From Subsaximicrobium wynnwilliamsii (GTDB lineage: Bacteria > Bacteroidota > Bacteroidia > Flavobacteriales > Flavobacteriaceae): DNA of 64,000 nucleotides. Below are positions 18,144-27,282 of this stretch, piece by piece; within the stretch, counting starts at the first letter, position 1, and each line of letters begins with the position of its first letter. The notes beneath the pieces are model-generated. The model ran no database searches and was not told the origin of the DNA. It worked only from the letters and a program-made list of their open reading frames with translations. The stretch is taken from NCBI RefSeq assembly GCF_007997225.1, contig NZ_VORM01000019.1:27672-91671 (forward strand). Direction: 5' to 3'. The position numbers and the translations under genes are program-made.

Positions 18144-19502
18144 TTAATACGCTTTATCATCGCCTTTTACTGCGCTTAGGAAGGTTCTTGTAATGATTTT
18201 GAGATCTAGAAATAGCGACCAGTTTTCAACGTAAAAAATATCGTATTTAACCCGACCTATGATGTCTTTATCGGTTTCTATCTCTCCTCTAAAGCCACTA
18301 ATTTGTGCCAGACCGGTAATGCCCGGTTTTACAAAATGCCTTACCATGAATTTATCGATTCTCTTGGCGTAGATGTTGGTATGGCTTACCATGTGTGGTC
18401 TTGGACCAACAACCGACATGTCGCCAAACAGTACGTTGTAAAACTGTGGCAGCTCATCAATACTGGTCTTTCTAATAAACCCACCTATCTTGGTAATGCG
18501 TTGATCGCCTCGTGTGGCTTGATATAAATGCGCGTCTTTGTTAGGCATCATGGACCGAAACTTATAACAGTCAAACTCCCTAAAATTGAATCCATTTCTG
18601 GATTGCTTAAAAAACACAGGCCCTTTGGATTCCAGCTTTATGAAAATGGCAATGATAGGTGTGAGCCATGAAAGTATAAAGACAATGACCATACTGGCAA
18701 AAAAGATGTCAAAACTGCGTTTGATCACCATGTTGAAGGAATCTTCCAAAGCGATATTGCGCAAAGATAAAATTGGGATATAATCGTAATACTCATACTT
18801 GAGCTTTTTGGAATAGATTTCCTTATTGTCTGGCAAGAACTTGAGAATCTTTAAATTGTTATCGGCAAAACTAACGATCTCACTAATCTGCAGGTTGGTC
18901 AATTCTGAAATGGAACAGTAAATCTCATCCACGTCATTTTCTTTTATAAACCGAAAACATTCCTGTAGATTGACCAATTTTTTCTCCTTGAAATTGAAAG
19001 TTTTGCTATGCACATAGCCGTATTCTGGATTTTTATTGAAAAAATGCTCAAGTGCCATTGTTTTTTTATTGACTCCAAAAATGACGGTTCTTCTGTAATT
19101 TCCGCCGAAGGATACCCGATATTTTTGAAGCAGATAATACACCGCGAACTTGAAAAATGAAATCAACACGAAGACCAGCAGAATGTACTTGAGCACCGTG
19201 ACCGGATAAATATTAAGCTCTTGGTAGAAACCTGAAAACGCAAAAATAATGAGCGCAAAGAGTATCATTTGCCTAAATGTGAGAGATAAGATCTTTATCT
19301 CCCTTGTAAAGCGATACACCTCGTAAAAACTGGAGTAGATGGACAAGATGATCCAAGAGATAGAAGCGAATGCAATAAACACCACAGGATCTATGGTTTT
19401 GAAAAAATATAGAATGGCAAACCCATTCAAGATACTTAAATCGATTAAGTATGAAATGGGTCTTAAATATCCTGAATACCGGCCTTGTTTAAATAAACTC
19501 AA
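18144..19502 (-). CDS. Polyprenyl sugar-1-phosphate transferase (initiating enzyme)
   Basis: Starts glycan assembly by moving a sugar-1-phosphate onto undecaprenyl phosphate. It has 452 residues in the WbaP/WcaJ layout: four or five membrane helices in the first ~130 residues, a CoA-binding-like Rossmann domain in the middle (VIFGVNKKTM), one more helix near residue 265, then the catalytic domain. That domain shows FIKLESKGPVFFKQSRNG, FDCYKFRSM, the DELPQFYNVL stretch and VGPRPHM. The start is TTG at 19502. It is the last gene of the long minus-strand locus. Confidence 0.93.
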   Translation of the reverse strand: MSLFKQGRYSGYLRPISYLIDLSILNGFAILYFFKTIDPVVFIAFASISWIILSIYSSFYEVYRFTREIKILSLTFRQMILFALIIFAFSGFYQELNIYPVTVLKYILLVFVLISFFKFAVYYLLQKYRVSFGGNYRRTVIFGVNKKTMALEHFFNKNPEYGYVHSKTFNFKEKKLVNLQECFRFIKENDVDEIYCSISELTNLQISEIVSFADNNLKILKFLPDNKEIYSKKLKYEYYDYIPILSLRNIALEDSFNMVIKRSFDIFFASMVIVFILSWLTPIIAIFIKLESKGPVFFKQSRNGFNFREFDCYKFRSMMPNKDAHLYQATRGDQRITKIGGFIRKTSIDELPQFYNVLFGDMSVVGPRPHMVSHTNIYAKRIDKFMVRHFVKPGITGLAQISGFRGEIETDKDIIGRVKYDIFYVENWSLFLDLKIITRTFLSAVKGDDKAY

Positions 19503-19692
19503 TGTTTTGCTTTGTAATTGTTTGATTAGTATAACACAAAATAGCCATTAGTTTCGTCTCCACATAAAAAACAGCTCACTTTTAGAGGAAATCGTTTTGA
19601 AGTTAGGCAGGCCACTTAACTCGCGACCGCTTTCTCAATGCTGCTGTAACAAAATCCTTCACCACTAATATAAGTAGTTCTGTATAATTTTC

Positions 19693-19992
19693 TCACATTA
19701 AAAATGACTTGTGGTTAGCAGAGCCATCTCTAGCTTCAGGTCTGGGTAGCGCAAAGAAAATGATTTCAGCATGCTCTAAACCTTCATTAAACGAGGTGGA
19801 CAATTTTAATCGGCCAGCTTTAATAGTTCTTGCGGACAAAAGATGCAAGTGTGGCTCATCGATTGATCCTTCGTTTGTATTTTTGACCTTTTGCTCTTCA
19901 ATAGCGATGCAAAGCACTTCGTTGCCAGTTTCTGCCAAAGCTGCTACTGTGACCAAATTTCCCTAGCCGGTGCCGATTACTGCTGTTTTCAT
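19693..19992 (-). pseudogene. ugd: Remnant of UDP-glucose 6-dehydrogenase (N-terminal part)
   Basis: From an ATG at 19992 the frame reads MKTAVIGTG, then an in-frame TAG (19965-19963), then NLVTVAALAETGNEV and on to AEIIFFALPRPEARDGSA before a stop at 19693. This follows the N-terminal Rossmann domain of UDP-glucose 6-dehydrogenase (MKIAVIGTGYVGLVT..), with the stop in place of the Tyr after GTG. Only about 100 of some 440 residues remain and the active-site half is absent. Downstream (19548-19690) there are further coding-like fragments in shifting frames, for example GRELSGLPNFKTISSKSE. The locus therefore once had a uronic-acid gene here. Confidence 0.8.
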
Positions 19993-20005
19993 GGATTACT
20001 ATGTA

Positions 20006-21118
20006 TTATAGTTCTTTAAATTCTTTGTATTTGGTTTCTATAAACGCTTTCATCTCACGTTCAAATCTTTCCGTAGAAAAGCGTAAGGCATTTTCTCTTA
20101 TAGTGTTGGCGTCAAAGGTTAAAGACTCAAACTTCTCTACGGCCGCCTTTATGGCTTCCGTTGTTTGAGAATCGAAAAACACCCCTGTTTCACCATCCTT
20201 TACGGTTTCTCTTAAGCCACCTGCATTATAGCCGATAACGGGAGTTCCGCAGGCTTGGGCCTCGACTGGGACAATTCCGAAGTCTTCCTTCGCAGCGAAA
20301 ACAAAAGCTTTTGCTTCCTGCATATATACTTTTAAATCGTCCGCTTCCATAAATCCCTTTAACTCAATATTGGACTTAGCAATTTTTTTAATATGCTTAT
20401 AATCTGGCCCATCACCTAAAACAATGAGTTTTTTATTTGGCATTTCATTAAAGGTCTCAACAATAAGTTTTAACTTTTTGTAGGGTACCATTCTCGATAC
20501 AGTGAGGTAATACTCTTTTTTAGTTTCCTGTAGTGTGAATCTATTGACATCAACAGGAGGGTAAATCACTGTACTCTCTCTATTATAGATCTTTTTAATG
20601 CGCCTGGCGATATATTTTGAATTAGCGACAAAAAAATCAACGCGATTTACAGTAGAAATATCCCACTGTCTCATTTTATGCAATACTTGCTTGGCGTAAA
20701 AGCCTTTAAGTCCTTTTTTAAGGTTGGAATCTTCCAGATACTGATGGTATAGATCCCAGGCATAACGCATAGGCGAATGGCAATAACAGATATGCAGCTG
20801 GTCTTGGGTTGTCAAAACACCTTTGGCAATGGAAGCTGAAGAAGACAACACTAAATCATAGTCTTGCAGATCAAATTGCTCTATGGCATATGGGAATAAC
20901 TGCAAAAATTTTCTGTGATTGGACTTTGCTGTTGGTAAATTTTGTATAAAACTGGTATGAACCGAAGCTCCGTTTAAAATGAATTGCCTGTCCTTTTCAT
21001 CTAAAAAATCAACCAAGGCATAGTGCTCAAAATCGTCGTACACACTATTGAAAGAATGGATTACCTTTTCTGCACCACCACTAATATAATACCAATCATG
21101 TACTAATGCTTTTTTCAT
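20006..21118 (-). CDS. Glycosyltransferase family 4 protein
   Basis: A 370-residue GT-B transferase. N-terminal acceptor domain from ALVHDWYYISGGAEKVI, with HICYCHSPMRYAWDLY; C-terminal donor domain with YLTVSRMVPYKKLKLIVE and the GT4 signature FGIVPVEAQACGTPVIGYNAGG. It adds a hexose or similar sugar to the growing lipid-linked unit; donor not predictable. Its start lies inside the end of the polymerase-like gene (23-bp overlap), so the two are co-translated. Confidence 0.92.
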   Translation of the reverse strand: MKKALVHDWYYISGGAEKVIHSFNSVYDDFEHYALVDFLDEKDRQFILNGASVHTSFIQNLPTAKSNHRKFLQLFPYAIEQFDLQDYDLVLSSSASIAKGVLTTQDQLHICYCHSPMRYAWDLYHQYLEDSNLKKGLKGFYAKQVLHKMRQWDISTVNRVDFFVANSKYIARRIKKIYNRESTVIYPPVDVNRFTLQETKKEYYLTVSRMVPYKKLKLIVETFNEMPNKKLIVLGDGPDYKHIKKIAKSNIELKGFMEADDLKVYMQEAKAFVFAAKEDFGIVPVEAQACGTPVIGYNAGGLRETVKDGETGVFFDSQTTEAIKAAVEKFESLTFDANTIRENALRFSTERFEREMKAFIETKYKEFKEL

Positions 21119-22364
21119 TTAACGCCTTTCCTAACAACTTTAATATGAGGAGCAACACAGCTGCACTTAAAATAGCATAAATACCTGAGCCTCCAATGTA
21201 ATTTAGTATGGGCAAAAATACATTAATTATAGAAAAGTAGATTAAAATGGGCGCGTAAAAGACGTTCTCTCTTGATTTAAAGGTTACAAATTTTTGAAGG
21301 CAACCTAAAAGGAACATAAACATTAAGGTAAACCATCTAAAATCTATGTACATGGCTCCAAAAGAAGATAAATAAACGTATTCTCTAGGTGAGGGGTTTT
21401 CAATTTTGGTATTATTCAAAATGCCTATTTTATTAAAGAACCTAGTTACAGGTGAAAAACTATAACCTCCATAAGTAATAGGAAGTGCTTTAAACTTAAT
21501 GATATGATTAAACTCAAAAACACCGTGTGCAATGTATTGTCCTATTTGCATGGCCGCCATTGCGTAAAATTTTGTGACCTGAGAGGTTTGCTTATCTTCA
21601 AAAAAACTGATGACTGACGGTTTTGGCTCCAAAATTTCATTATATCTGCTCTCTAATAATTTCTCATAAAAAACAGTATCAAAGGCGTGTGATAAATTTT
21701 CTCTTTGGAAAACAACTAGCATTGATATACTCATTAATAGTATAACAATAACAGCAGTAATGGCAATTCTGAGTTTGGTGATTATTTTCCTGTTGTAAAC
21801 CAGTGTCGTCAAAAGGATTATGAAAAATATTTCAAATAATGGTTTTCTTGTGCCCTTTAATACCGCTTCTAAAAGTGGCAAAAACAAACATAAATAAGCT
21901 AAAATAGTTGTAATTCGCTGCCGGTGTTGCTTCGTCTTTATAGAAATCACATAAGGAAAAAAATACAAGCTCTTAAGTACAGATAGCAAAATAAGTAAGA
22001 GATTGCTATTAGCAGAATTCATTTCGTTAAGCGCTCTGTTGTATTTTGGCTCGTTTGTAAAAGAGAGGTCTCTGAGGTAAAAAAGATCAATCCACCGAAA
22101 TAAATAACTTATAATTATAATCCCTATCAAAATGTTTAGAATCTTGTGTACATGGCCAACCATCAGCTCCTTTGAGTTTAGTCTTGGTTTAAGTACGCTA
22201 AACCCTAGGATTAGCATTCCGTAGGATGAGATAACGAAAAAGATTGTTTCGGCATGGAAAGGTTCATTCACATAAAATGGAAGACAAACATAGCTCAAAA
22301 TCCAAATTAGAATCCCAAACCCAAGGCTTCCAAAGAAAAGTGCATGATTTTTTAAATATATCAT
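21096..22364 (-). CDS. Wzy-like oligosaccharide repeat-unit polymerase
   Basis: A 422-residue membrane protein with about eleven helices and one larger periplasmic loop near residues 225-320 (with KPSVISFFEDKQTSQVTKF). The layout resembles O-antigen polymerases, which have low sequence conservation. It lies 3 bp after the flippase gene and overlaps the GT4 gene, as expected for wzx-wzy-GT order. The alternative is another O-unit membrane enzyme. A+T-rich with rare-codon-like usage compared with the flanks, a usual sign of exchange in such loci. Confidence 0.7.
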   Translation of the reverse strand: MIYLKNHALFFGSLGFGILIWILSYVCLPFYVNEPFHAETIFFVISSYGMLILGFSVLKPRLNSKELMVGHVHKILNILIGIIIISYLFRWIDLFYLRDLSFTNEPKYNRALNEMNSANSNLLLILLSVLKSLYFFPYVISIKTKQHRQRITTILAYLCLFLPLLEAVLKGTRKPLFEIFFIILLTTLVYNRKIITKLRIAITAVIVILLMSISMLVVFQRENLSHAFDTVFYEKLLESRYNEILEPKPSVISFFEDKQTSQVTKFYAMAAMQIGQYIAHGVFEFNHIIKFKALPITYGGYSFSPVTRFFNKIGILNNTKIENPSPREYVYLSSFGAMYIDFRWFTLMFMFLLGCLQKFVTFKSRENVFYAPILIYFSIINVFLPILNYIGGSGIYAILSAAVLLLILKLLGKALNEKSIST

Positions 22365-22367
22365 TAA

Positions 22368-23636
22368 TTAGAAATTGATAAAATAATAAATGCTAGTCAG
22401 CATATAAATGACAGCTAAAGATAAGGCTGACTTTTGAAAATAGATACTTTTTCGGCTTAAACTAAAATACTGAATCATGCAGGCTAGAAAGATAATTGAA
22501 TAGACAACATAGGTCAGCATAGAAAGCGTAATTGATGATTTTATAGTATATAACACACCCGCGCCTACGACGACTAAGACGAGAAACTTGCTATTGTTTT
22601 TCGAGGCCAAATTTTCTCTGTCTATGATATTTGAATTTAATGCTGAAGCTATCCACATGACCATTTGGGCAGATAGAATAAAGTAAATGGCTTTATGTTC
22701 TTTAAAGGTTTCGTTGAAATATCCAGAGAAATGTCCAACTACAAAAGGCGCTATAAAATAGATAATTATAGAAAGACAGAAAATGAAAATGAAAAACAAG
22801 AAATAGTATTTATCTAATATTTTTGGTTCGAACGTATAGATTTTTTTAAAAAACGCAATATTGATCACCTGATGGATCATAACCACAATAGCTGCTAGCC
22901 TAAAATAGAAGGCATAGATCCCAACCGATTCAAAATCAAAAAAGAGTTCTACCAAAATACGTCCGGAACTTGTAATTAAATAGATTAAGAAGGTAGATAT
23001 TAGTAGGTGTATACTAAATTTTAATATGGTTTTATAATGCTGAAAGGAAACTTCAGTCTTATGTTTTAAGTACCTCTGTATCGCAAAAAAGACATAGATA
23101 ATCGCATAAGCCAAGATGAACTTATTGATCAACTCCAAACTCGAAGTTATTATTTTGAGTTGATAAGCGATATAATAGAAGAGTAAAAAAAAATAAATTC
23201 CAGAATCTATAATTACAGCAACCGTAGACCGCTCATGAGATTTTAACTGTGTGGAGTAAAATACTTGGTTAGCGATGATATAAGATACGTTGAAGGCTAG
23301 GTAGAACGAAGCATCCAGTCCAAAACCAAAAAACAGAATTTGGTTGATCACTAACGGTATTATAAGTACAATCGCGTGAAGTCTAAAAGTTGGGGTTAAA
23401 TGATCCTGACTATCTTTTAACACAAAATAAGGATAGGCTCCTGGCACACCAAGATTGATGAGCGTATTTACAATCATTCCCAATCCTGCCAAGGCATATT
23501 CTAAGATTCCAAAATCAGATTTTGACAACACATCCGCTAGCAACAACGGTACAAAATACACAGTCGCTTTCGCTAACGAAAACACCATGCCAAAGATGGC
23601 GTACTTTTTAGTATATAGCGTAAGTTTTTGTATCAT
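22368..23636 (-). CDS. Polysaccharide flippase, Wzx type
   Basis: A 422-residue membrane protein with about 12 to 14 helices in the MATE/Wzx pattern. The start MIQKLTLYTKKYAIFGMVFS at 23636 fits the family better than the open frame up to 23669. The N-terminal segment (ADVLSKSDFGILEYALAGLG) is the typical Wzx opening. It would move the lipid-linked repeat unit across the inner membrane. A 173-bp gene-free gap precedes it, with an inverted repeat GTACAT-5-ATGTAC (23641-23657). Confidence 0.85.
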   Translation of the reverse strand: MIQKLTLYTKKYAIFGMVFSLAKATVYFVPLLLADVLSKSDFGILEYALAGLGMIVNTLINLGVPGAYPYFVLKDSQDHLTPTFRLHAIVLIIPLVINQILFFGFGLDASFYLAFNVSYIIANQVFYSTQLKSHERSTVAVIIDSGIYFFLLFYYIAYQLKIITSSLELINKFILAYAIIYVFFAIQRYLKHKTEVSFQHYKTILKFSIHLLISTFLIYLITSSGRILVELFFDFESVGIYAFYFRLAAIVVMIHQVINIAFFKKIYTFEPKILDKYYFLFFIFIFCLSIIIYFIAPFVVGHFSGYFNETFKEHKAIYFILSAQMVMWIASALNSNIIDRENLASKNNSKFLVLVVVGAGVLYTIKSSITLSMLTYVVYSIIFLACMIQYFSLSRKSIYFQKSALSLAVIYMLTSIYYFINF

Positions 23637-23809
23637 ATAAGTACATTCTTTATGTACACTCGAATTCAATAAGTTCTCTTTCCAAATTAATCTAAAAATC
23701 GCAAATTATAAATTCTTATTGACAGAGATACATCTACATCTTTAGAATCTACGTAATTAAAAGTTTTCTCTTTGTAACCGCTTGAAACATATTTTCGACT
23801 CAATAAAAG

Positions 23810-25081
23810 CTAACTAATATCTAGCTCATTGCTTATCGGTTCTTTTGATACTCTCAGCTGCTCATCATACTTTAAAAATAGAGGAATCATGAAACTGAAA
23901 ATAATAATCCCGTGCTGCCTAAATAAATAGGATTCAAAAAGACAAGAAAAGGCAAAGAAAATTGTTATAAAAGAATAAAATTGATCCCTAACAGAGCCTA
24001 GTTTAATAAGGCTAAACATGAGAAATAAAAAATAGAACCCTCCAAAAATTCCCGATTTTAGAAACTCGTCTATGTATTGATTATGATTGTTGAAATTATT
24101 CCTAATGCCTTGTTTGAAATTAATTTTCTTGTAGTTTGAAAATAAAACATCTTGAGTATCGCCAATACCCACACCAAAAGGGAAGCTTTTTTTAATCTCG
24201 CTTATAGCAATATAATTAATTAATAAGCGATGCTCCAGTGTGTTTTTGGTAAAGGTTACGCTATTTTTAGTAATAATGGTTTCAATATCGAAGTCAACAG
24301 TTTTGATCATGACATCGATTCTCTTTTTCAAGTTTGGCGTCATGTAGATTACACCAACAAGAATTGTAATAATTGCAACTGCACTGAGAGACACTGTTAT
24401 TTTATTGTATTGTTTTAAAGCGTTAAAAGTTTTGAATATAGTAAATGCCAACAATATCACTAATGCAGTTTTATTGGCCAATAAGAGGATGCAAAACGTA
24501 AAAAAACAACAACATGCTATATTCAAAATCAATCGTTTTCTTTGGAAAATATCATTAATACTTTTAAGAAATGGAATCAAAACAATAAACAGTATGTAAA
24601 ATTGGCTAATTCCCAATCTATCATTCATTACGTAAGGAACAAAAGTGCTTAACACTCTTTCATCTATAAAAACATGTAAAATGATATAATAAGAGAATAC
24701 TGCAATAACCCAATATTTAAGAATATTGAGGACGCTTTGTATCATTTTATTATTTAATTTTTCAGAAAGGATTACGGCTGGCAAGAAACTAACTGGTAGA
24801 AAAACATTTATTCTTTTTAGTCCAAATACCAAATTTTCGGAATAGGCCAAACTTATACATTGGATTAAAAAAAAAAGAAAATATAAGATGACGATTTTAT
24901 TAGATTTTAACGAATTTAGCTTGCGTTTTATGTTGGTGGGTCTATCTAAAAAAAAGAATAGAAAGAATAAAAACACACAAATTGAACTTATCGCGAAAGA
25001 CACCAAAAAGCTAATGAGAAGCAAAAGTATCAATGTGCTATAAACGTGCTCTCTATATTTAAAAAAAAGTTTAATCAACAA
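23810..25081 (-). CDS. O-antigen ligase/polymerase family protein
   Basis: A 423-residue protein with about eleven membrane helices and a periplasmic loop with GVGIGDTQDVLFSNYKK and NNHNQYIDEFLKSGIFGG. The latter pattern (N-x-H-N-x-Y-hydrophobic..G..G) is the Wzy_C/WaaL signature shared by O-antigen ligases and polymerases. Whether it ligates or polymerises cannot be decided. It overlaps the beta-helix lipoprotein gene by 11 bp. Confidence 0.8.
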   Translation of the reverse strand: MLIKLFFKYREHVYSTLILLLLISFLVSFAISSICVFLFFLFFFLDRPTNIKRKLNSLKSNKIVILYFLFFLIQCISLAYSENLVFGLKRINVFLPVSFLPAVILSEKLNNKMIQSVLNILKYWVIAVFSYYIILHVFIDERVLSTFVPYVMNDRLGISQFYILFIVLIPFLKSINDIFQRKRLILNIACCCFFTFCILLLANKTALVILLAFTIFKTFNALKQYNKITVSLSAVAIITILVGVIYMTPNLKKRIDVMIKTVDFDIETIITKNSVTFTKNTLEHRLLINYIAISEIKKSFPFGVGIGDTQDVLFSNYKKINFKQGIRNNFNNHNQYIDEFLKSGIFGGFYFLFLMFSLIKLGSVRDQFYSFITIFFAFSCLFESYLFRQHGIIIFSFMIPLFLKYDEQLRVSKEPISNELDIS

Positions 25082-26105
25082 GTTCTATTTTTTTGACCAA
25101 TACGTTAGTTAAGATATCATCTAGAATAAGCTCATCTTTATAGGGAACATCCATTTTTAATAGCTTGATAAATGTTGGACGACTTGCATCTCCTTCATCG
25201 AGTTTCAAAGGAAACCCTTTAGAGTTTTTAGTGTGAATTTCAACCTCATCAAACTGGCAATCGTTACATCTATTAATCCATAGACCAGATAAAACACGTT
25301 CTTCCCCACGATCTGAATCTTGCATTCCAGACATGTAAACTGTGGTGCCTTGTCCGTAGGAATTAATTTTCAGTTTCTTGATGCTATTCTGACTTCCTGT
25401 AATATAAACACCATGTCTATCTGAAGACTCAATTATTGCTTCGTCAATAGTAATATAGGTAGGGTTTTCTCTTAAACCGTCAATAGCGAGAGCAGCATGA
25501 TTATTTTCATAAACCTCTGATCCTGAAGCTAAATTTTGAATCTTTAAATAATTGATGTGCAAATTATTGGTTCCTTTATAGATATGACAACCTCTACTCT
25601 TTCTTCCTTCAAGGCTCTTCCTTGTGCTTGTTTTAATAATCAAGCTATCTACAGTAATATGGTCGCTATAATAACTGCCAAAACTATCACTAAGAATCAA
25701 TTTACCTTTAAAATTGATATGTTCAGATCTTGCCCCCTTTTCATTAGTGATATGGGCAAGCTTAAATTCTGAATTATTAAATTTGAAACTTAAGTTTTTT
25801 CTTGAATCCAGAATTAAATTTAAGTCATAAAAACCTTCAATAAACTCAATTTCAAATTGATTTTTCTCTGCACAATCCAATAAACTCGTTAATAAAGGCT
25901 TATTGGTTTTTGGGTTTAAGCGGTTATTGAGAGAATCTGGGAAAATCCCATACCGTCGTGAATCTCCAACTTTAAATTCCAAGTTTAGTGCAATATCCTT
26001 TTCACATTTAGCAATCTTATTATTTTTCTTTACGGATACTTTGCCATCTCCGGTTTGACAAGAACTCTGAAAAACGAAAACTAGAAGAAAGAAGATCCTA
26101 AGCAT
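25071..26105 (-). CDS. Beta-helix lipoprotein of the polysaccharide locus
   Basis: A 344-residue lipoprotein: hydrophobic head (LRIFFLLVFVFQSSC) with the lipid-attachment Cys at residue 16. The body is rich in short beta-strand repeats with Asn and Ile at turns (for example NNLHINYLKIQNLA and NDCQFDEVEIHTKNSKG), as in right-handed parallel beta-helices of the pectate lyase or mannuronan epimerase class. It lies between two O-antigen ligase-like genes and overlaps both by 8-11 bp. It may bind or modify the glycan at the cell surface. I see no firm catalytic triad, and I do not recognise a named family. Confidence 0.6.
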   Translation of the reverse strand: MLRIFFLLVFVFQSSCQTGDGKVSVKKNNKIAKCEKDIALNLEFKVGDSRRYGIFPDSLNNRLNPKTNKPLLTSLLDCAEKNQFEIEFIEGFYDLNLILDSRKNLSFKFNNSEFKLAHITNEKGARSEHINFKGKLILSDSFGSYYSDHITVDSLIIKTSTRKSLEGRKSRGCHIYKGTNNLHINYLKIQNLASGSEVYENNHAALAIDGLRENPTYITIDEAIIESSDRHGVYITGSQNSIKKLKINSYGQGTTVYMSGMQDSDRGEERVLSGLWINRCNDCQFDEVEIHTKNSKGFPLKLDEGDASRPTFIKLLKMDVPYKDELILDDILTNVLVKKIELVD

Positions 26106-27282
26106 TATTTGTTTGATTTAATTCTAAGTAAAACGTATAAATTATGACCCAATATAATAAATTGGCCGATGCACCGAGATGAAAGGTTTGAATGAACATC
26201 GCAAAAATAATGAGCAAAACGAATAAGTAATGTCCTGTTTTTTTCGTTATACTCATAACAAAAATCAAAACTATTGGAATAAAATAGTATAAAAAACCCA
26301 ACAGGCCATTATTTAACAATAGCATTAACCAGCCATTTTCCGCACTATTTCCAGTAATATGTCTATATAATCCACTATCGCCAAAAATCTTGTGAATGAT
26401 ATCATAATTCCAATAAACGTCAACAGCTTGAGCCCAATAATCTAATCGTGCACTATTTCCTGAATCTCCGGTTGTATCAAAGATATCTTTAAAACGTTTT
26501 ATAGACTTTTCGGTAACAAAATAGTTGAAAGCTAAAATTAGGGATACAAATCCTAAGAGTAAAAACTTTAATCCTTTTGCACTAAAAAGAAACTTAAGAA
26601 GACTATACTTTTCAATAAAGTGAAATATTAAAACTGAAGCGCAAATAATGATGCCTAACCTACCATTTGCCAAAATCGCAAGTAGAAAAGTTAGAATTAA
26701 GATTTTGAGATCCTTTCTAAAAATTAATGCACAGCCAATCGCAAATTGTGCCAGTGCCAATGGCCCTTCAAAAAGGCCTTTGGCCCTAATAATTTTAGCA
26801 TAACCTCCAAAGAATTTTGGGTCCATTGGCAATAAACCCCATTCTGTATTGCGGTAAACGATAAATAAATAAGTCTTAGTAATGTACTCATAAAGCGCAA
26901 TAATCAAAATTATCAGGATGAGCCATTTGAGACCTTTTTTAAAAAACTCAAATCCTGAAATGATAACCAATGATAATGTTACTAAAGTAAAGTAAACATT
27001 AATTTCTGCAAGCGAATACCAAAACCAACAGGATATTCCAGCAACAATGAGACCGCAAAGAATGTAAGCAAAAAAATCACTTCTTATTTTAAGTCGAGGA
27101 TAGAGCGCTATTTTGATAAAAAAAAACACAAAACTGCAAAGCATCATAATGTTTCTAAAACTCGTGTTTCCTGTATATCCTTCGACTAGAAACGATAAAT
27201 AGAAACCTAAGAGAATCAACAAAATCGCTATTTTTCCAAAACCATCAGAAAAAGCCTCTACTGATATCCTTTTTTTAATCAT
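26098..27282 (-). CDS. Second O-antigen ligase/polymerase-like membrane protein
   Basis: A 394-residue protein with about ten to twelve membrane helices. A periplasmic loop near residues 265-325 contains GDSGNSARLDYWAQAVDVY and ENGWLMLLLNNGLLG, the Wzy_C-type pattern. It follows the acyltransferase gene with a 4-bp overlap. Together with 21096-22364 and 23810-25081 it makes three polymerase/ligase-like proteins in one locus; at least one may act as the ligase or on a second glycan. Confidence 0.78.
   Translation of the reverse strand: MIKKRISVEAFSDGFGKIAILLILLGFYLSFLVEGYTGNTSFRNIMMLCSFVFFFIKIALYPRLKIRSDFFAYILCGLIVAGISCWFWYSLAEINVYFTLVTLSLVIISGFEFFKKGLKWLILIILIIALYEYITKTYLFIVYRNTEWGLLPMDPKFFGGYAKIIRAKGLFEGPLALAQFAIGCALIFRKDLKILILTFLLAILANGRLGIIICASVLIFHFIEKYSLLKFLFSAKGLKFLLLGFVSLILAFNYFVTEKSIKRFKDIFDTTGDSGNSARLDYWAQAVDVYWNYDIIHKIFGDSGLYRHITGNSAENGWLMLLLNNGLLGFLYYFIPIVLIFVMSITKKTGHYLFVLLIIFAMFIQTFHLGASANLLYWVIIYTFYLELNQTNNA

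Noticed and set aside
19500..19549. Small frame MAILCYTNQTITKQ.. before the sugar-phosphate transferase gene
   Set aside because: Fewer than 20 codons, different frame from the gene, no sign of a leader-peptide attenuator.
23641..23657. Inverted repeat GTACAT-5-ATGTAC before the flippase gene
   Set aside because: It is positioned well but short and next to no clear -7 box; mentioned under the flippase only.
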